A stretch of 64,000 nucleotides of DNA from an uncultured Polaribacter sp. (GCF_947497125.1 NZ_CANMFI010000003.1:1-64000); one strand, 5' to 3'. Shown: positions 54,464 to 63,906, counted from the first letter of the stretch. Notes: generated from the letters alone by a model not told the origin. A program made the numbers and translations.

Positions 54464-55711
54464 ATGAACGTACTAAAAATAGCAACAGCAGGTAGTGTAG
54501 ATGATGGTAAAAGCACCTTAATTGGGCGCATTTTATACGATACAAAATCATTAACAGACGATAAGTTAACTGCAATAGAAGAAAAAAGCAAACAACGTGG
54601 TTTCGATTATTTAGATTTTTCTCTTGCAACAGATGGTTTGATTGCCGAACGCGAGCAAGGAATTACCATAGATGTAGCTCATATTTATTTTTCTACAAGA
54701 AAAAAGAGTTTCATTATTGCAGACACGCCTGGGCATGTAGAATATACAAGAAACATGGTAACTGGTGCCTCAACAGCGCAAGCTTCTATTGTTTTAATTG
54801 ATGCAAGAAACGGTGTTGTAGAGCAAACATACAGACATTTTTTTATCAATAATTTATTACGTATTAAAGATGTTGTAATTGCTATTAATAAAATGGATTT
54901 GGTAGATTTTTCTGAAGAAAAATACAATACCATAAAAGGTGAAATAGAGTATTTAGCAAGTAAAAGTGGTTATAAAAATCAGCAGTTAACATTTATTCCT
55001 TTGTCTGCTTTACAAGGAGATAATGTGGTTGATAAATCTGAAAATACACCTTGGTATACAGGAGAAACTTTGTTACATCATTTAGAAAATTTACAAGCAA
55101 CAGATATTAATGAAGTATCTCAAGTACGTTTTCCGGTACAAACAGTTATCAGACCAAAAACAGCAGAATTTCATGATTTTAGAGGCTATGCAGGTAAAAT
55201 CTATGGTGGTGATTTAGAAGTAGGAGATGAAATTTCTGTATTGCCATCACAGACTAAATCAAAAATTAAAACAATACACTTTTTTGATACGGAATATCTA
55301 AAGGCTAAAAACGGTAGTTCTGTAACCATTACTTTGGAAGACAATGTAAATGTAAGTAGAGGAGATATGTTGGTTAAAGTAGCAGAGCAACCAACGGTTA
55401 CAAAACAATTAAATGCAACTGTTTGTTGGATGGATAAAGAGCCTTTGCAAGCTTCTCAGAAATATTACATAAAACATGGTGTTAATGATGCGCAGGCAAA
55501 AATCACTCAATTATCGAGTATTATAAAAACAGATTTTTCTGGAAAAATTGACAATCCTACAGCATTAAAATTGAATGAAATAGGAGACATTCAATTAAAA
55601 TTAAGCAAGCCTCTATTAGTGGATGCTTATAATAAAAATAAATCGAACGGTTCATTTATTTTAATCAATCCGAAAACAAACAATACAGTTGGTGTCGGTT
55701 TTATCCGATAA
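54464..55711 (+). CDS. cysN: Sulfate adenylyltransferase large subunit (GTPase)
   Basis: GTPase subunit of ATP sulfurylase, 415 aa. G1 is AGSVDDGKSTLIGR, G3 DTPGHVEYTRNM, G4 NKMD. The beta-barrel C-terminal domains are complete, and no APS kinase (CysC) domain follows, unlike many CysN proteins. It overlaps nothing, but the next gene begins 13 bp after its stop codon. Confidence 0.96.
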   Translation: MNVLKIATAGSVDDGKSTLIGRILYDTKSLTDDKLTAIEEKSKQRGFDYLDFSLATDGLIAEREQGITIDVAHIYFSTRKKSFIIADTPGHVEYTRNMVTGASTAQASIVLIDARNGVVEQTYRHFFINNLLRIKDVVIAINKMDLVDFSEEKYNTIKGEIEYLASKSGYKNQQLTFIPLSALQGDNVVDKSENTPWYTGETLLHHLENLQATDINEVSQVRFPVQTVIRPKTAEFHDFRGYAGKIYGGDLEVGDEISVLPSQTKSKIKTIHFFDTEYLKAKNGSSVTITLEDNVNVSRGDMLVKVAEQPTVTKQLNATVCWMDKEPLQASQKYYIKHGVNDAQAKITQLSSIIKTDFSGKIDNPTALKLNEIGDIQLKLSKPLLVDAYNKNKSNGSFILINPKTNNTVGVGFIR

Positions 55712-55724
55712 AAAAATAAGAAGC

Positions 55725-57830
55725 ATGCAAAGTTTTAGAACAGAAATAGAAAATCCGATTGTAGAAAAAGACATTCTAGAATTAGAAAGAAAAATTCAAC
55801 TTTTTAAAGAAGGAAAAATAGACGAAGAACGTTTTAGAAGTCTTCGTTTGGCAAGAGGTGTATATGGTCAGCGTCAGTTTGGTGTGCAAATGATTCGTAT
55901 AAAATTACCTTACGGAAAAGTTACAAGTCAACAATTGCATAGAATTGCAGATGTTTCAGACGAGTATTCACGTGGAAGATTGCACATTACCACAAGGCAA
56001 GATATTCAAATTCATCATGTAAGTTTAGACAGAACGCCAGAATTATGGGCGCAATTAGAAAAAGATGATATTACTTTAAGAGAAGCTTGTGGCAATGCAG
56101 TTAGAAATGTAACGGCATCTGAAACTGCTGGTATAGATATTGATGAACCTTTTGATGTTTCGCCGTATGCAGATGCTACATTTAAATTCTTTTTACGAAA
56201 CCCAATTTGTCAAGAAATGGGACGTAAATTTAAAATGTCTTTTTCAGGAACAGAGAGTGACACTGCGATTAGTTTTATTCATGATTTAGGCTTTATTGCA
56301 AAAATAAAAACAGAAAACGGAGTTGTAAAAAAAGGGTTTAAAGTATTGTTAGGTGGTGGTTTAGGATCGCAACCAAGACATGCAGATGTTATTTATGATT
56401 TTTTAGAAGAAGATCTTTTAATACCAACTATAGAAGGAGTTTTAAGAATTTTTGATCGTTTTGGAGAACGTGCAAAAAGAGCAAAAGCAAGATTAAAATT
56501 TTTGGTAAAGGATGTAGGAATCAATGCTTTTTTACAATTAGTATCAGAAGAAGTAGCAGCTTTAGAAAACAAAACTTTTAAAGTAGATACTACCGATTTT
56601 GAACAACCAATTTCTTTTATAGAAAACACAATACCTTCTGTAGCAATAGATGATGAAGTTGGTTTTAATAAATGGAAAGAAACCAACGTTATCCAACAAA
56701 AACAAGCTGGTTTGTTTGCTATCGGAATAAAAGTACATTTAGGAGATTTTTATACACCAAAAGCACGTTTGCTAGCAGATTTAGTGTATAAGTATGCTGC
56801 AAATGAAATTCGTTTAACATTGCGTCAGAATATTTTAATCCGTCATGTAAGAGAAGAACTATTGCCTTTCTTTTATGTTGAGTTACAAAAATTAGGATTT
56901 GCCAATTCTGGCTACAATTCTACTGCAGATATTACGGCTTGCCCGGGTACAGATACCTGTAATTTAGGAATTGCAAGTAGTACTGGTATTGCTGTTGTTT
57001 TAGAAAAGGTGTTAGAAGAAGAATATCCAAAGTATTTAAATAACAAAGAAATAGCCATTAAAATTAGTGGTTGTATGAATGCTTGTGGGCAACACAACAT
57101 GGCGCATATTGGTTTTCAAGGAATGTCTATCAAGGTTGGTAATTTACAAGCACCCGCTTTACAAATTTTAATTGGTGGTGGTATTTTAGGAGATGGACAA
57201 GGACGTTTTTCTGATAAATTGATAAAAATACCAAGTAAGAGAGGTCCTGAAGCTTTGCGTGTTCTTTTAAATGATGTTGAGAAAAATCAGCAATCAAAAG
57301 AAACTTTTTTAGAGTATTATGATAGGCAAGGGAAGATTTATTTTTATGACTTGCTAAAAACACTTTCTGATACTACAAATTTAGAACCGAATGATTTTAT
57401 AGATTGGGGGCATTCTGAAAACTATGTAAAAGCAATTGGAGTAGGTGAATGTGCTGGTGTGGTTATCGATTTAATTGCCACTTTATTGTTTGAAAGTGAA
57501 GAAAAAATAACCAATGCAGAGCAGGCATTGCAAGAAAATCAATTTTCAGATAGCATTTATCATGCCTATACATCGCTTGTAAATACGGCAAAAGCATTGT
57601 TAATCGCAGAAAATATCAAGACAAATACACAAGCTGTAATTGTTTCAGACTTTCAAAAACATTTTGTTGAAACCAATAAAATTGAATTGAATGGTTCTTT
57701 TGAAGCATTAGTGTATCAGATTAAAAAAGAGAAACCAACAAAAGCATTTGCAGAAAGCTATATAAACGATGCAAAATCGTTTTACAAAAAAGTGGCTGCT
57801 TTTAGAAAATTAGAGGTAAGTCATGTATAA
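55725..57830 (+). CDS. Sulfite reductase-type hemoprotein with C-terminal HEPN-like domain
   Basis: Siroheme and [4Fe-4S] reductase, 701 aa, that turns sulfite to sulfide. Two half-domains are present (LARGVYGQRQFGVQMIRIKL, STADITACPGTDTCNLGIA). The cluster cysteines lie in ACPGTDTC (about 405) and GCMNACGQ (about 448). After the reductase core a helical tail (585-695) reads IYHAYTSLVNTAKALLIAEN, a pattern like HEPN domains, which is unusual for this enzyme class. No flavoprotein subunit is nearby. The downstream FNR and ferredoxin genes probably supply electrons. ATG 55725 is preferred over 55689, which overlaps cysN. Confidence 0.92.
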   Translation: MQSFRTEIENPIVEKDILELERKIQLFKEGKIDEERFRSLRLARGVYGQRQFGVQMIRIKLPYGKVTSQQLHRIADVSDEYSRGRLHITTRQDIQIHHVSLDRTPELWAQLEKDDITLREACGNAVRNVTASETAGIDIDEPFDVSPYADATFKFFLRNPICQEMGRKFKMSFSGTESDTAISFIHDLGFIAKIKTENGVVKKGFKVLLGGGLGSQPRHADVIYDFLEEDLLIPTIEGVLRIFDRFGERAKRAKARLKFLVKDVGINAFLQLVSEEVAALENKTFKVDTTDFEQPISFIENTIPSVAIDDEVGFNKWKETNVIQQKQAGLFAIGIKVHLGDFYTPKARLLADLVYKYAANEIRLTLRQNILIRHVREELLPFFYVELQKLGFANSGYNSTADITACPGTDTCNLGIASSTGIAVVLEKVLEEEYPKYLNNKEIAIKISGCMNACGQHNMAHIGFQGMSIKVGNLQAPALQILIGGGILGDGQGRFSDKLIKIPSKRGPEALRVLLNDVEKNQQSKETFLEYYDRQGKIYFYDLLKTLSDTTNLEPNDFIDWGHSENYVKAIGVGECAGVVIDLIATLLFESEEKITNAEQALQENQFSDSIYHAYTSLVNTAKALLIAENIKTNTQAVIVSDFQKHFVETNKIELNGSFEALVYQIKKEKPTKAFAESYINDAKSFYKKVAAFRKLEVSHV

Positions 57831-58590
57831 AACACCAAAATTAACAGTAGTTGGCGCTGGGCCAGGAGACGAAGATTTAATTACGTTAAAAGCAATTAAA
57901 GCGTTAAAAAATGCCAATGTAGTTTTATATGATGCTTTGGTGAATGAAGCGTTATTAGAGTATGTAAACCCTGATGCAGAACTTATTTTTGTTGGAAAAA
58001 GAAGAGGTTGTTACAGCTATCAACAAGAACAAATTAACGATTTAATTGTAGCAAGAGCACAAACAGATGGTCATGTAGTTCGTTTAAAAGGGGGCGACCC
58101 TTTTATCTTCGGACGAGGTGCAGAAGAAATGGAATATGCAGCAAAATTTGGAATAGAAACAGCCATGGTGCCAGGAATTTCATCTTCTTTAGCGGTACCA
58201 GCTTCTCAAAACATACCAGTTACAAAACGCGGAAGTGCAGAGAGTTTTTGGGTGATAACAGGAACCACAAAAGCACACAAATTGTCTGATGATGTTGCGT
58301 TGGCAGCGAAATCTAATGCAACTGTTGTGGTGTTAATGGGCATGGGAAAATTAGCAGAAATTGTAGCTTTATTTCAACAAGAAAATAAAAATGATTTGCC
58401 AGTTGCTATCATTCAAAACGGAACAAGAAGTAACGAAAAAGTTGGTATTGGTACTGTAGATACTATTTTAGAAATTGTTAAAGAAAAAGAGTTAAGCAAT
58501 CCTGCAATTATTGTTTTAGGAGAAGTTGTAAGACACAAAGCTATTTTGGCAAATGTTCAACAAGAATACTTAGAAGAAGTATTTGTGTAA
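57823..58590 (+). CDS. Uroporphyrinogen-III C-methyltransferase
   Basis: SAM-dependent enzyme that makes precorrin-2, the first step to siroheme. The 255-aa protein shows VVGAGPGDEDLITLKAIKAL, VRLKGGDPFIFGRGAEE and VPGISSSLAVPASQNIPVTKRG, all typical of CobA/SumT. It overlaps the sulfite reductase gene by 8 bp, which suggests coupled translation and a joint role, since the reductase needs siroheme. Confidence 0.97.
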   Translation: MYKTPKLTVVGAGPGDEDLITLKAIKALKNANVVLYDALVNEALLEYVNPDAELIFVGKRRGCYSYQQEQINDLIVARAQTDGHVVRLKGGDPFIFGRGAEEMEYAAKFGIETAMVPGISSSLAVPASQNIPVTKRGSAESFWVITGTTKAHKLSDDVALAAKSNATVVVLMGMGKLAEIVALFQQENKNDLPVAIIQNGTRSNEKVGIGTVDTILEIVKEKELSNPAIIVLGEVVRHKAILANVQQEYLEEVFV

Positions 58591-58599
58591 TTATTTGTG

Positions 58600-59175
58600 A
58601 TGGAAAGAAATAATCTATATCCTATTTTTTTAAAAACTAAAAACTTACAAGTTTTAATTGTTGGCGGAGGTTTTGTAGCAGAAGAAAAACTAACTTTTTT
58701 GTTGAAATCGAGTCCAGATGCCAATGTAACCATGGTTTCGCCAATGTTTAGAGAAGATACTATTGCTTTGTCTAAAAAAGGAAATGTAAAACTCATCAAT
58801 AAAAAGTATAGCAGGCGATATTTAAAAGGGAAACATATTGTGGTTGCAACTACAGACATTCCTAAAGTAAATGAAACTGTTTACAAACATTGTAGAAAGC
58901 GAAGTATTTTGGTAAATGTTGCCGATAATCCTCCTTTTTGTGATTTTTATATGGGCGGAATTGTAACCAAAGGCAATGTAAAAGTGGCCATTTCAACCAA
59001 CGGAAAATCGCCAACAACAGCCAAAAGATTGCGTCAGTTTTTTGAAGATGTAATTCCAGAAAATGTAGACGATTTAGTGAAAAATTTAAACGAATACAGA
59101 AAAACAATCAAAGGGAACTTTGAAGAAAAAGTAGAAAAGCTAAACGAGTTTACAAAGAGTTTGGTAGAAAAGTAA
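58600..59175 (+). CDS. Precorrin-2 dehydrogenase / sirohydrochlorin ferrochelatase
   Basis: Finishes siroheme: NAD-dependent oxidation of precorrin-2 and iron insertion. The 191-aa protein has the Rossmann start LQVLIVGGGFVAEEKLTFLL and DNPPFCDFYMGGIVTKGNVKVAISTNGKSPTTAKRLR, as in the CysG N-terminal half and Met8. The ORF track begins at a GTG one codon earlier. The ATG at 58600 is preferred. Confidence 0.95.
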   Translation: MERNNLYPIFLKTKNLQVLIVGGGFVAEEKLTFLLKSSPDANVTMVSPMFREDTIALSKKGNVKLINKKYSRRYLKGKHIVVATTDIPKVNETVYKHCRKRSILVNVADNPPFCDFYMGGIVTKGNVKVAISTNGKSPTTAKRLRQFFEDVIPENVDDLVKNLNEYRKTIKGNFEEKVEKLNEFTKSLVEK

Positions 59176-59200
59176 AAGCGAAGCGTAAAAAGCAAAAAAA

Positions 59201-60256
59201 ATGATTACAACAGACATATTAATTATTGGAGCAGGACCCACAGGATTATTTACCGTTTTTGAAGCAGGATTGTTAAAGTTAAAATGCCATTTAATAGATG
59301 CATTGGCACAACCTGGCGGGCAATGTTCAGAGATTTATCCGAAGAAACCAATTTACGATATACCTGCATATCCAGAGATTTTAGCAGGAGATTTAACCCA
59401 TAAATTGTTAGAACAAACAAAACAGTTTGAGCCAGGTTTTACTTTAGGAGAAAGAGCAGAAACTATAGACAAACAAGAAGATGGTACTTTTATTGTAACC
59501 ACTAATAAAGGAACAAAACATCATGCTAAAATTGTTGCAATTGCAGGTGGTTTAGGTTCTTTTGAACCAAGAAAACCTAAAATTGAAGGGTTAGAGAAGT
59601 TTGAAGATAATGGTGTTGAATACATTATTAAAGAACCAGAACTATACAGAAACAAAAGAGTTGTCATTTCTGGTGGTGGAGATTCTGCTTTAGACTGGGC
59701 AATTTTCTTGTCTGATGTTGCCGAAGAGGTAACTTTAATTCATAGAAGAAATGAGTTTAGAGGAGCTTTAGATTCTGTTGAAAAAGCACAAGAATTAAAA
59801 AACTTAGGGAAAATTAATATCATAACTCCAGCTGAAGTAAAAGGAATTTTAGGAACCGATAAAGTAACGGGTGTTGCCGTAGAAAAAGAAGGTGAAGATG
59901 CATTTATCATAGATACCGACCATTTTATTCCGCTTTTTGGACTTTCACCTAAATTGGGGCCTATCGCAAATTGGGGTTTAGAAATCGAGAAGAATGCCAT
60001 TAAGGTAAACAATGCTTTAGATTATCAAACCAACATAGAAGGCGTGTATGCAATTGGAGATGTAAACACGTATCCAGGTAAATTAAAATTGATTCTTTGT
60101 GGTTTTCACGAGGCAACTTTAATGTGCCAAAGTGCTTATAAGCGAATTTTTCCTGACAAAAAATATGTAATGAAATATACCACTGTTGGCGGTGTAGAAG
60201 GTTTTGATGGAACTAAAAAAGAAGCGCCAAAAGCAGTTGTAAAAGCGATAAATTAA
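59201..60256 (+). CDS. Ferredoxin-NADP reductase, type 2 (thioredoxin-reductase-like)
   Basis: FAD enzyme of 351 aa that passes NADPH electrons to ferredoxin. The FAD site is IIGAGPTGLFTVFEAGLL, followed by GGQCSEIYPKKPIYDIPAYPEI, which is typical of this FNR class. The NADPH site is VVISGGGDSALDWA, and the C-terminal FAD contact is GVYAIGDVNTYPGKLKLI. There is no CxxC of thioredoxin reductase. With the ferredoxin gene after it, it forms an electron supply for the sulfite reductase. Confidence 0.92.
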   Translation: MITTDILIIGAGPTGLFTVFEAGLLKLKCHLIDALAQPGGQCSEIYPKKPIYDIPAYPEILAGDLTHKLLEQTKQFEPGFTLGERAETIDKQEDGTFIVTTNKGTKHHAKIVAIAGGLGSFEPRKPKIEGLEKFEDNGVEYIIKEPELYRNKRVVISGGGDSALDWAIFLSDVAEEVTLIHRRNEFRGALDSVEKAQELKNLGKINIITPAEVKGILGTDKVTGVAVEKEGEDAFIIDTDHFIPLFGLSPKLGPIANWGLEIEKNAIKVNNALDYQTNIEGVYAIGDVNTYPGKLKLILCGFHEATLMCQSAYKRIFPDKKYVMKYTTVGGVEGFDGTKKEAPKAVVKAIN

Positions 60257-60311
60257 AGATTGCTAATTAGTTTTTTAAAAATGTTTTAGATTTTCTATAG
60301 TAAGTATTATT

Positions 60312-60382
60312 AGAAGCTATTTCCAGCTTTCAGCACTCGCTTTTTTGCTAAAAAGGCAAAAAGAGCTCAAACAAATGCTTCT
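60312..60382. repeat. Nested palindromic element between the FNR and ferredoxin genes
   Basis: AGAAGC (60312) pairs with GCTTCT (60377), and inside them CTCGCTTTTTTGC pairs with GCAAAAAGAG around a TAAAAAG loop. The 284-bp gap in an otherwise tight operon holds no gene. The element looks like a dispersed intergenic repeat. Confidence 0.5.
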
Positions 60383-60540
60383 ATCTGGGCTAAACCAGTT
60401 TGAAACTAAATGCTGACTGGTAATTAGTAGTTAATTTAAAAACAAAAGACTTTACAGCTTTCTAGTGCTGAATTTGATTCAGTATCAATGAGGTCTAACC
60501 AATCAAATTTCTTACTTTTGATGTTTGATAAATGTAGATA

Positions 60541-60873
60541 ATGAGTGTAGATATAAATATTAAGATTACAGACAGAAATGGTGTAACACATGAGGTAGTT
60601 GCTCCAACAGACATGGCCATGAATTTAATGGAGGTTGTGCGTTCTTATGAACTGGCAGAAGAAGGTACCATTGGTGTTTGTGGCGGTATGGCAATGTGTG
60701 CCTCTTGCCAATGTTATGTAACATCAAACACAGCATTACCTGAAATTTCTGATGATGAAGATGCCATGTTAGCAGAAGCTTTTAACGTGCAAGACAACAG
60801 TAGGTTAGGGTGTCAAATACAAATGACTCCAGAAATGGATGGATTAGAAGTGGCATTAGCTCCAGAAATGTAA
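60541..60873 (+). CDS. 2Fe-2S ferredoxin (adrenodoxin type)
   Basis: A 110-aa electron carrier. The cluster cysteines lie in GVCGGMAMCASCQCYV (C-x5-C-x2-C) and the fourth in RLGCQIQMTPEMDGL. It is of adrenodoxin type, as judged by the LMEVVRSYEL and LGCQI regions. It probably links the FNR upstream with the sulfite reductase in the same operon. The 284-bp gap before it, with a promoter-like TTTTGATGTTTG stretch, leaves open a separate promoter. Confidence 0.93.
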   Translation: MSVDINIKITDRNGVTHEVVAPTDMAMNLMEVVRSYELAEEGTIGVCGGMAMCASCQCYVTSNTALPEISDDEDAMLAEAFNVQDNSRLGCQIQMTPEMDGLEVALAPEM

Positions 60874-60880
60874 GATTAAA

Positions 60881-61639
60881 ATGAAAGAGGTAGATGAAAT
60901 GGTGGCTTTAAAAAATTATAGCATGTGTTTAAGAGATGCGGTAGCTATTTTTACAAAAGAATTAATTAATTGCTTGTTTGATACTAATTATCAAAAACAA
61001 AAAGCAACCGAAACGCAGATTCAATTTTTTAAAATATTAGAGCGTTTAGAGCTAGGGAAAGAGCCTGGTTTTTGGTCAGATTTTGAAAAGTCGTTTCCAG
61101 AAATTAGAAAAAAATTAGATTTAGACGCGCAGGCAGCTTTGCAAAGAGATCCGGCAGCAAAAAGTATTCGAGAAATTTATTTAGCGTATCCGGGTTTTTA
61201 TGCCATTGCAGTATATCGATTAAGTCATCAATTATTACAACAAGAAATACCTGTTTTACCTAGAATGATGAGCGAGTTTGCTCACGGAGTTACAGGGACA
61301 GACATTCATCCTGGAGCACAAATTGGCGATGCTTTTTTTATAGATCACGCTACCGGTATTGTTATCGGAGAAACGACTGTTATAAAAGACAATGTAACTA
61401 TTTTTCAGGGAGTTACTTTGGGAGGTATTCAAGTTAAAAAAAGTATGGCGTTTACAAAACGTCATCCAACCATAGAAAGTAATGTTATTATTTACGCAAA
61501 TGCTACTATTTTGGGAGGAGATGTAATTATTGGACAAAACTCTATTATTGGCGCCAATGTATGTGTTACAGAGTCAATTACAGAAAATTCTATAGTTACA
61601 GTACAATCTGAAAATAACATTTTTCAAAAAAGAAATTAA
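60881..61639 (+). CDS. cysE: Serine O-acetyltransferase
   Basis: Makes O-acetylserine from serine and acetyl-CoA. The 252-aa protein has the helical N-terminal region, then the left-handed beta-helix with TGTDIHPGAQIGDAFFIDHATGIVIGE (catalytic His-Asp) and a hexapeptide-repeat domain (VTIFQGVTLGG). It lacks a long C-terminal tail, so inhibition by cysteine or binding to CysK may be weaker than in E. coli. It starts 7 bp after the ferredoxin gene. Confidence 0.95.
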   Translation: MKEVDEMVALKNYSMCLRDAVAIFTKELINCLFDTNYQKQKATETQIQFFKILERLELGKEPGFWSDFEKSFPEIRKKLDLDAQAALQRDPAAKSIREIYLAYPGFYAIAVYRLSHQLLQQEIPVLPRMMSEFAHGVTGTDIHPGAQIGDAFFIDHATGIVIGETTVIKDNVTIFQGVTLGGIQVKKSMAFTKRHPTIESNVIIYANATILGGDVIIGQNSIIGANVCVTESITENSIVTVQSENNIFQKRN

Positions 61640-61640
61640 A

Positions 61641-62534
61641 ATGAAAACAAAAAGTATTATAGATTTTGTAGGAAATACACCATTGGTAGAAGTGCAAAAT
61701 ATCTTTAAAAAAGAAGGAGTTACTTTGTTATTAAAGTTAGAAGGCAACAACCCCGGAGGAAGTGTAAAAGATAGAGCTGCTTTCAACATGATTTCTGAAG
61801 CTTTAAAGAGAAAAAACATAAAAAAAGGCGATACTTTAGTTGAAGCAACAAGTGGTAATACAGGAATTGCATTGGCTTTAATGGCAAAAGTTTTAGGTGT
61901 GCATATGGTTTTGGTAATGCCAGAAAATGCGACTGTAGAGCGTGTTAAAACAATGCGTGCTTACGGAGCAAAGGTTGTGTTAACAGATCAGAAATTAGGA
62001 ATGGAAGGTGCAAGAGATTATGCCTTAAAACTAAAATATAAAAAAGGGTATTACCGTTTAAATCAGTTTGATAATACAGACAATTCTAAAGCACATTACA
62101 AAGGTACTGGTCCAGAAATTTGGAGAGACACAGAAGGGCAAGTAACACATTTTGTGTGTACTATGGGAACCACAGGAACTATTATGGGAGTTTCAGACTA
62201 TTTAAAAGAGCAAAACCCAGACATTGTAATTACAGGTGTTCAGCCAAAAGAAGGTGCCAAAATTCCTGGAATTAGAAATTGGCCAGAAGAATATTTGCCA
62301 GCAATTTTTAATAGAAGAAAAATAGATGCAGTTATAGATGTAGATGAGGCAGAAGCAAAAGCAATGACGCAAAAGTTAGCCGAAGAAGAAGGCATTTTTG
62401 CTGGCATGAGTAGTGGTGGTTCTGTGGCGAGTGCAATTAAAGTTGCGCAGCAATTAGACAAAGGAGTTGTAGTTGCTATTGTGTGTGATAGAGGAGATCG
62501 ATATTTGTCTTCATCACTTTATGAAAAAGAGTAG
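61641..62534 (+). CDS. cysM: Cysteine synthase (O-acetylserine sulfhydrylase, CysM type)
   Basis: PLP enzyme of 297 aa joining sulfide to O-acetylserine. The PLP Lys is in NPGGSVKDRAAFNM, the substrate loop is EATSGNTGIAL, and the phosphate loop GTTGTIMG. The sequence fits CysM better than CysK (FVGNTPLVEVQNIF, GILNW-like GIRNWPEEYLPAIF). One base separates it from cysE, so translation is coupled. It is the last gene of the operon. Confidence 0.94.
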   Translation: MKTKSIIDFVGNTPLVEVQNIFKKEGVTLLLKLEGNNPGGSVKDRAAFNMISEALKRKNIKKGDTLVEATSGNTGIALALMAKVLGVHMVLVMPENATVERVKTMRAYGAKVVLTDQKLGMEGARDYALKLKYKKGYYRLNQFDNTDNSKAHYKGTGPEIWRDTEGQVTHFVCTMGTTGTIMGVSDYLKEQNPDIVITGVQPKEGAKIPGIRNWPEEYLPAIFNRRKIDAVIDVDEAEAKAMTQKLAEEEGIFAGMSSGGSVASAIKVAQQLDKGVVVAIVCDRGDRYLSSSLYEKE

Positions 62535-62609
62535 ATTTTATCACATAAAACTACCACAAATAAAAAATAATCCGTTACTTTGTAACGCAGTTCATAAACT
62601 TATTAATTC

Positions 62610-62769
62610 GTTATCACGAAAGGCAGAGGGATTAGACCCAGTGAAGCCTTGGCAACCTCTCAAGTTATGAGAAAGGTGCTACATTCTACGAATAGATATT
62701 AGATTTTTCTAGTATCTTTTTAGTTCTTTCAATCTTTATTGAAAAGAGCTATATCATTCGACAGATAAC
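62610..62769 (+). ncRNA. SAM-I riboswitch upstream of metH
   Basis: The core AAAGGCAGAGGGATTAGACC is followed by CAGTGAAGCCTTGGCAACC, a hairpin CTCTCAAGTTATGAGAAAGG and GTGCTACATTCTAC. The P1 stem is GTTATC (62610) with GATAAC (62764). A long peripheral stem lies between (TTAGTTCTTTCAATCTTTATTGAAAAGAGCTA), so the aptamer is larger than the metY one. No terminator is seen before the start codon 55 bp later. Confidence 0.92.
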
Positions 62770-62823
62770 AGAGAAAACTTCCCTTTTCCTGATGACATAT
62801 TGATAAAAATTATCAAAAAAAAT

Positions 62824-63819
62824 ATGTCTAATATTTACAAAGCTTTACAAGAAAGAATTTTGGTTTTAGATGGTGCTATGGGTACCATGCTACAAGCCTA
62901 TAAATTTACAGAAGAAGATTTTAGAGGAGCACGCTTTAAAGACTATCCAACTCCACTTCAAGGTAATAACGATTTACTTTCTATTACCCAGCCAGCGGCT
63001 ATAAAAACCATTCATGGTAAATATTTTGAAGCGGGTGCAGACATAGTAGAAACCAATACATTTTCAGGGACAACTATTGCTATGGCAGATTATCAAATGG
63101 AAGATTTGGTGTATGAGCTTAACTATCAATCTGCAAAATTGGCCAAAGAAGTTGCCGATGAATATACTGCAAAAGAACCTCATAAACCTCGTTTTGTAGC
63201 GGGTTCTGTAGGGCCAACAAATAGAACGGCAAGCATGTCTCCGGATGTAAATGACCCTGGTTATAGAGCTGTAACTTTTGATGAATTAAGAATTGCATAC
63301 AAACAACAAGTAGAAGCTTTAGTAGATGGCGGTGTAGATGTATTTTTGGTAGAAACGGTGTTTGATACTTTAAATGCAAAAGCAGCATTATTTGCGATAG
63401 AAGAGGTTAAAGAAGAAAGAAATATGGATATACCTGTAATGTTAAGCGGTACAATTACAGATGCTTCTGGTAGAACATTATCTGGACAAACAGCAGAAGC
63501 TTTTTTAATTTCGGTTTCTCACATTCCATTATTGTCTGTAGGTTTTAATTGCGCACTTGGTGCCAACTTATTGCAGCCGCATTTAGAGGCAATAGCCAAT
63601 AAAACAGATTTTGCAATTTCTGCACATCCAAATGCAGGATTGCCAAATGCTTTTGGTGAGTATGATGAAACGCCAGAGGAAATGGGCGAGCAAATAGAAG
63701 AGTATCTAAAGAAAAATTTAATAAATATTATTGGTGGTTGTTGTGGTACAAGTCCAGAGCATATTCGAGTTATTGCAAATATTGCCGCCAAATACAAACC
63801 TAGAGTAGTTGCTGGGTAA
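62824..63819 (+). CDS. Methionine synthase, homocysteine-binding half (split MetH)
   Basis: The 331-aa N-terminal module of cobalamin-dependent methionine synthase that binds homocysteine through zinc. Start [20 protein letters not shown], middle [20 protein letters not shown], and zinc ligands in GFNCALGA and [11 protein letters not shown]. The folate, cobalamin and activation domains are not in this protein and should lie downstream of the window, as in other Bacteroidota with split MetH. The ORF track starts 8 codons earlier. ATG 62824 is preferred. The SAM-I riboswitch precedes it. Confidence 0.94.
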   Translation: MSNIYKALQERILVLDGAMGTMLQAYKFTEEDFRGARFKDYPTPLQGNNDLLSITQPAAIKTIHGKYFEAGADIVETNTFSGTTIAMADYQMEDLVYELNYQSAKLAKEVADEYTAKEPHKPRFVAGSVGPTNRTASMSPDVNDPGYRAVTFDELRIAYKQQVEALVDGGVDVFLVETVFDTLNAKAALFAIEEVKEERNMDIPVMLSGTITDASGRTLSGQTAEAFLISVSHIPLLSVGFNCALGANLLQPHLEAIANKTDFAISAHPNAGLPNAFGEYDETPEEMGEQIEEYLKKNLINIIGGCCGTSPEHIRVIANIAAKYKPRVVAG

Positions 63820-63822
63820 TGG

Positions 63823-63890
63823 TTTTTGGTTGATGGTTTACATCTAAAGGTAAATAAATTTAGAAATAAGATCAACAACTATCAACTAAA
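63823..63890. repeat. Imperfect inverted repeat after metH
   Basis: TTTTTGGTTGATGGTT and AACTATCAACTAAAAC pair at 13 of 16 positions. The sequence resembles the TTTTTGGTTG element after metX-thrA at 49.3 kb. Confidence 0.4.
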
Positions 63891-63906
63891 ACAAAGAACT
63901 AAAAAA

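Noticed and set aside
60257-60540. A missing small gene between FNR and ferredoxin
   Set aside because: All frames are closed by stops within short distances. The gap holds only a palindromic element.
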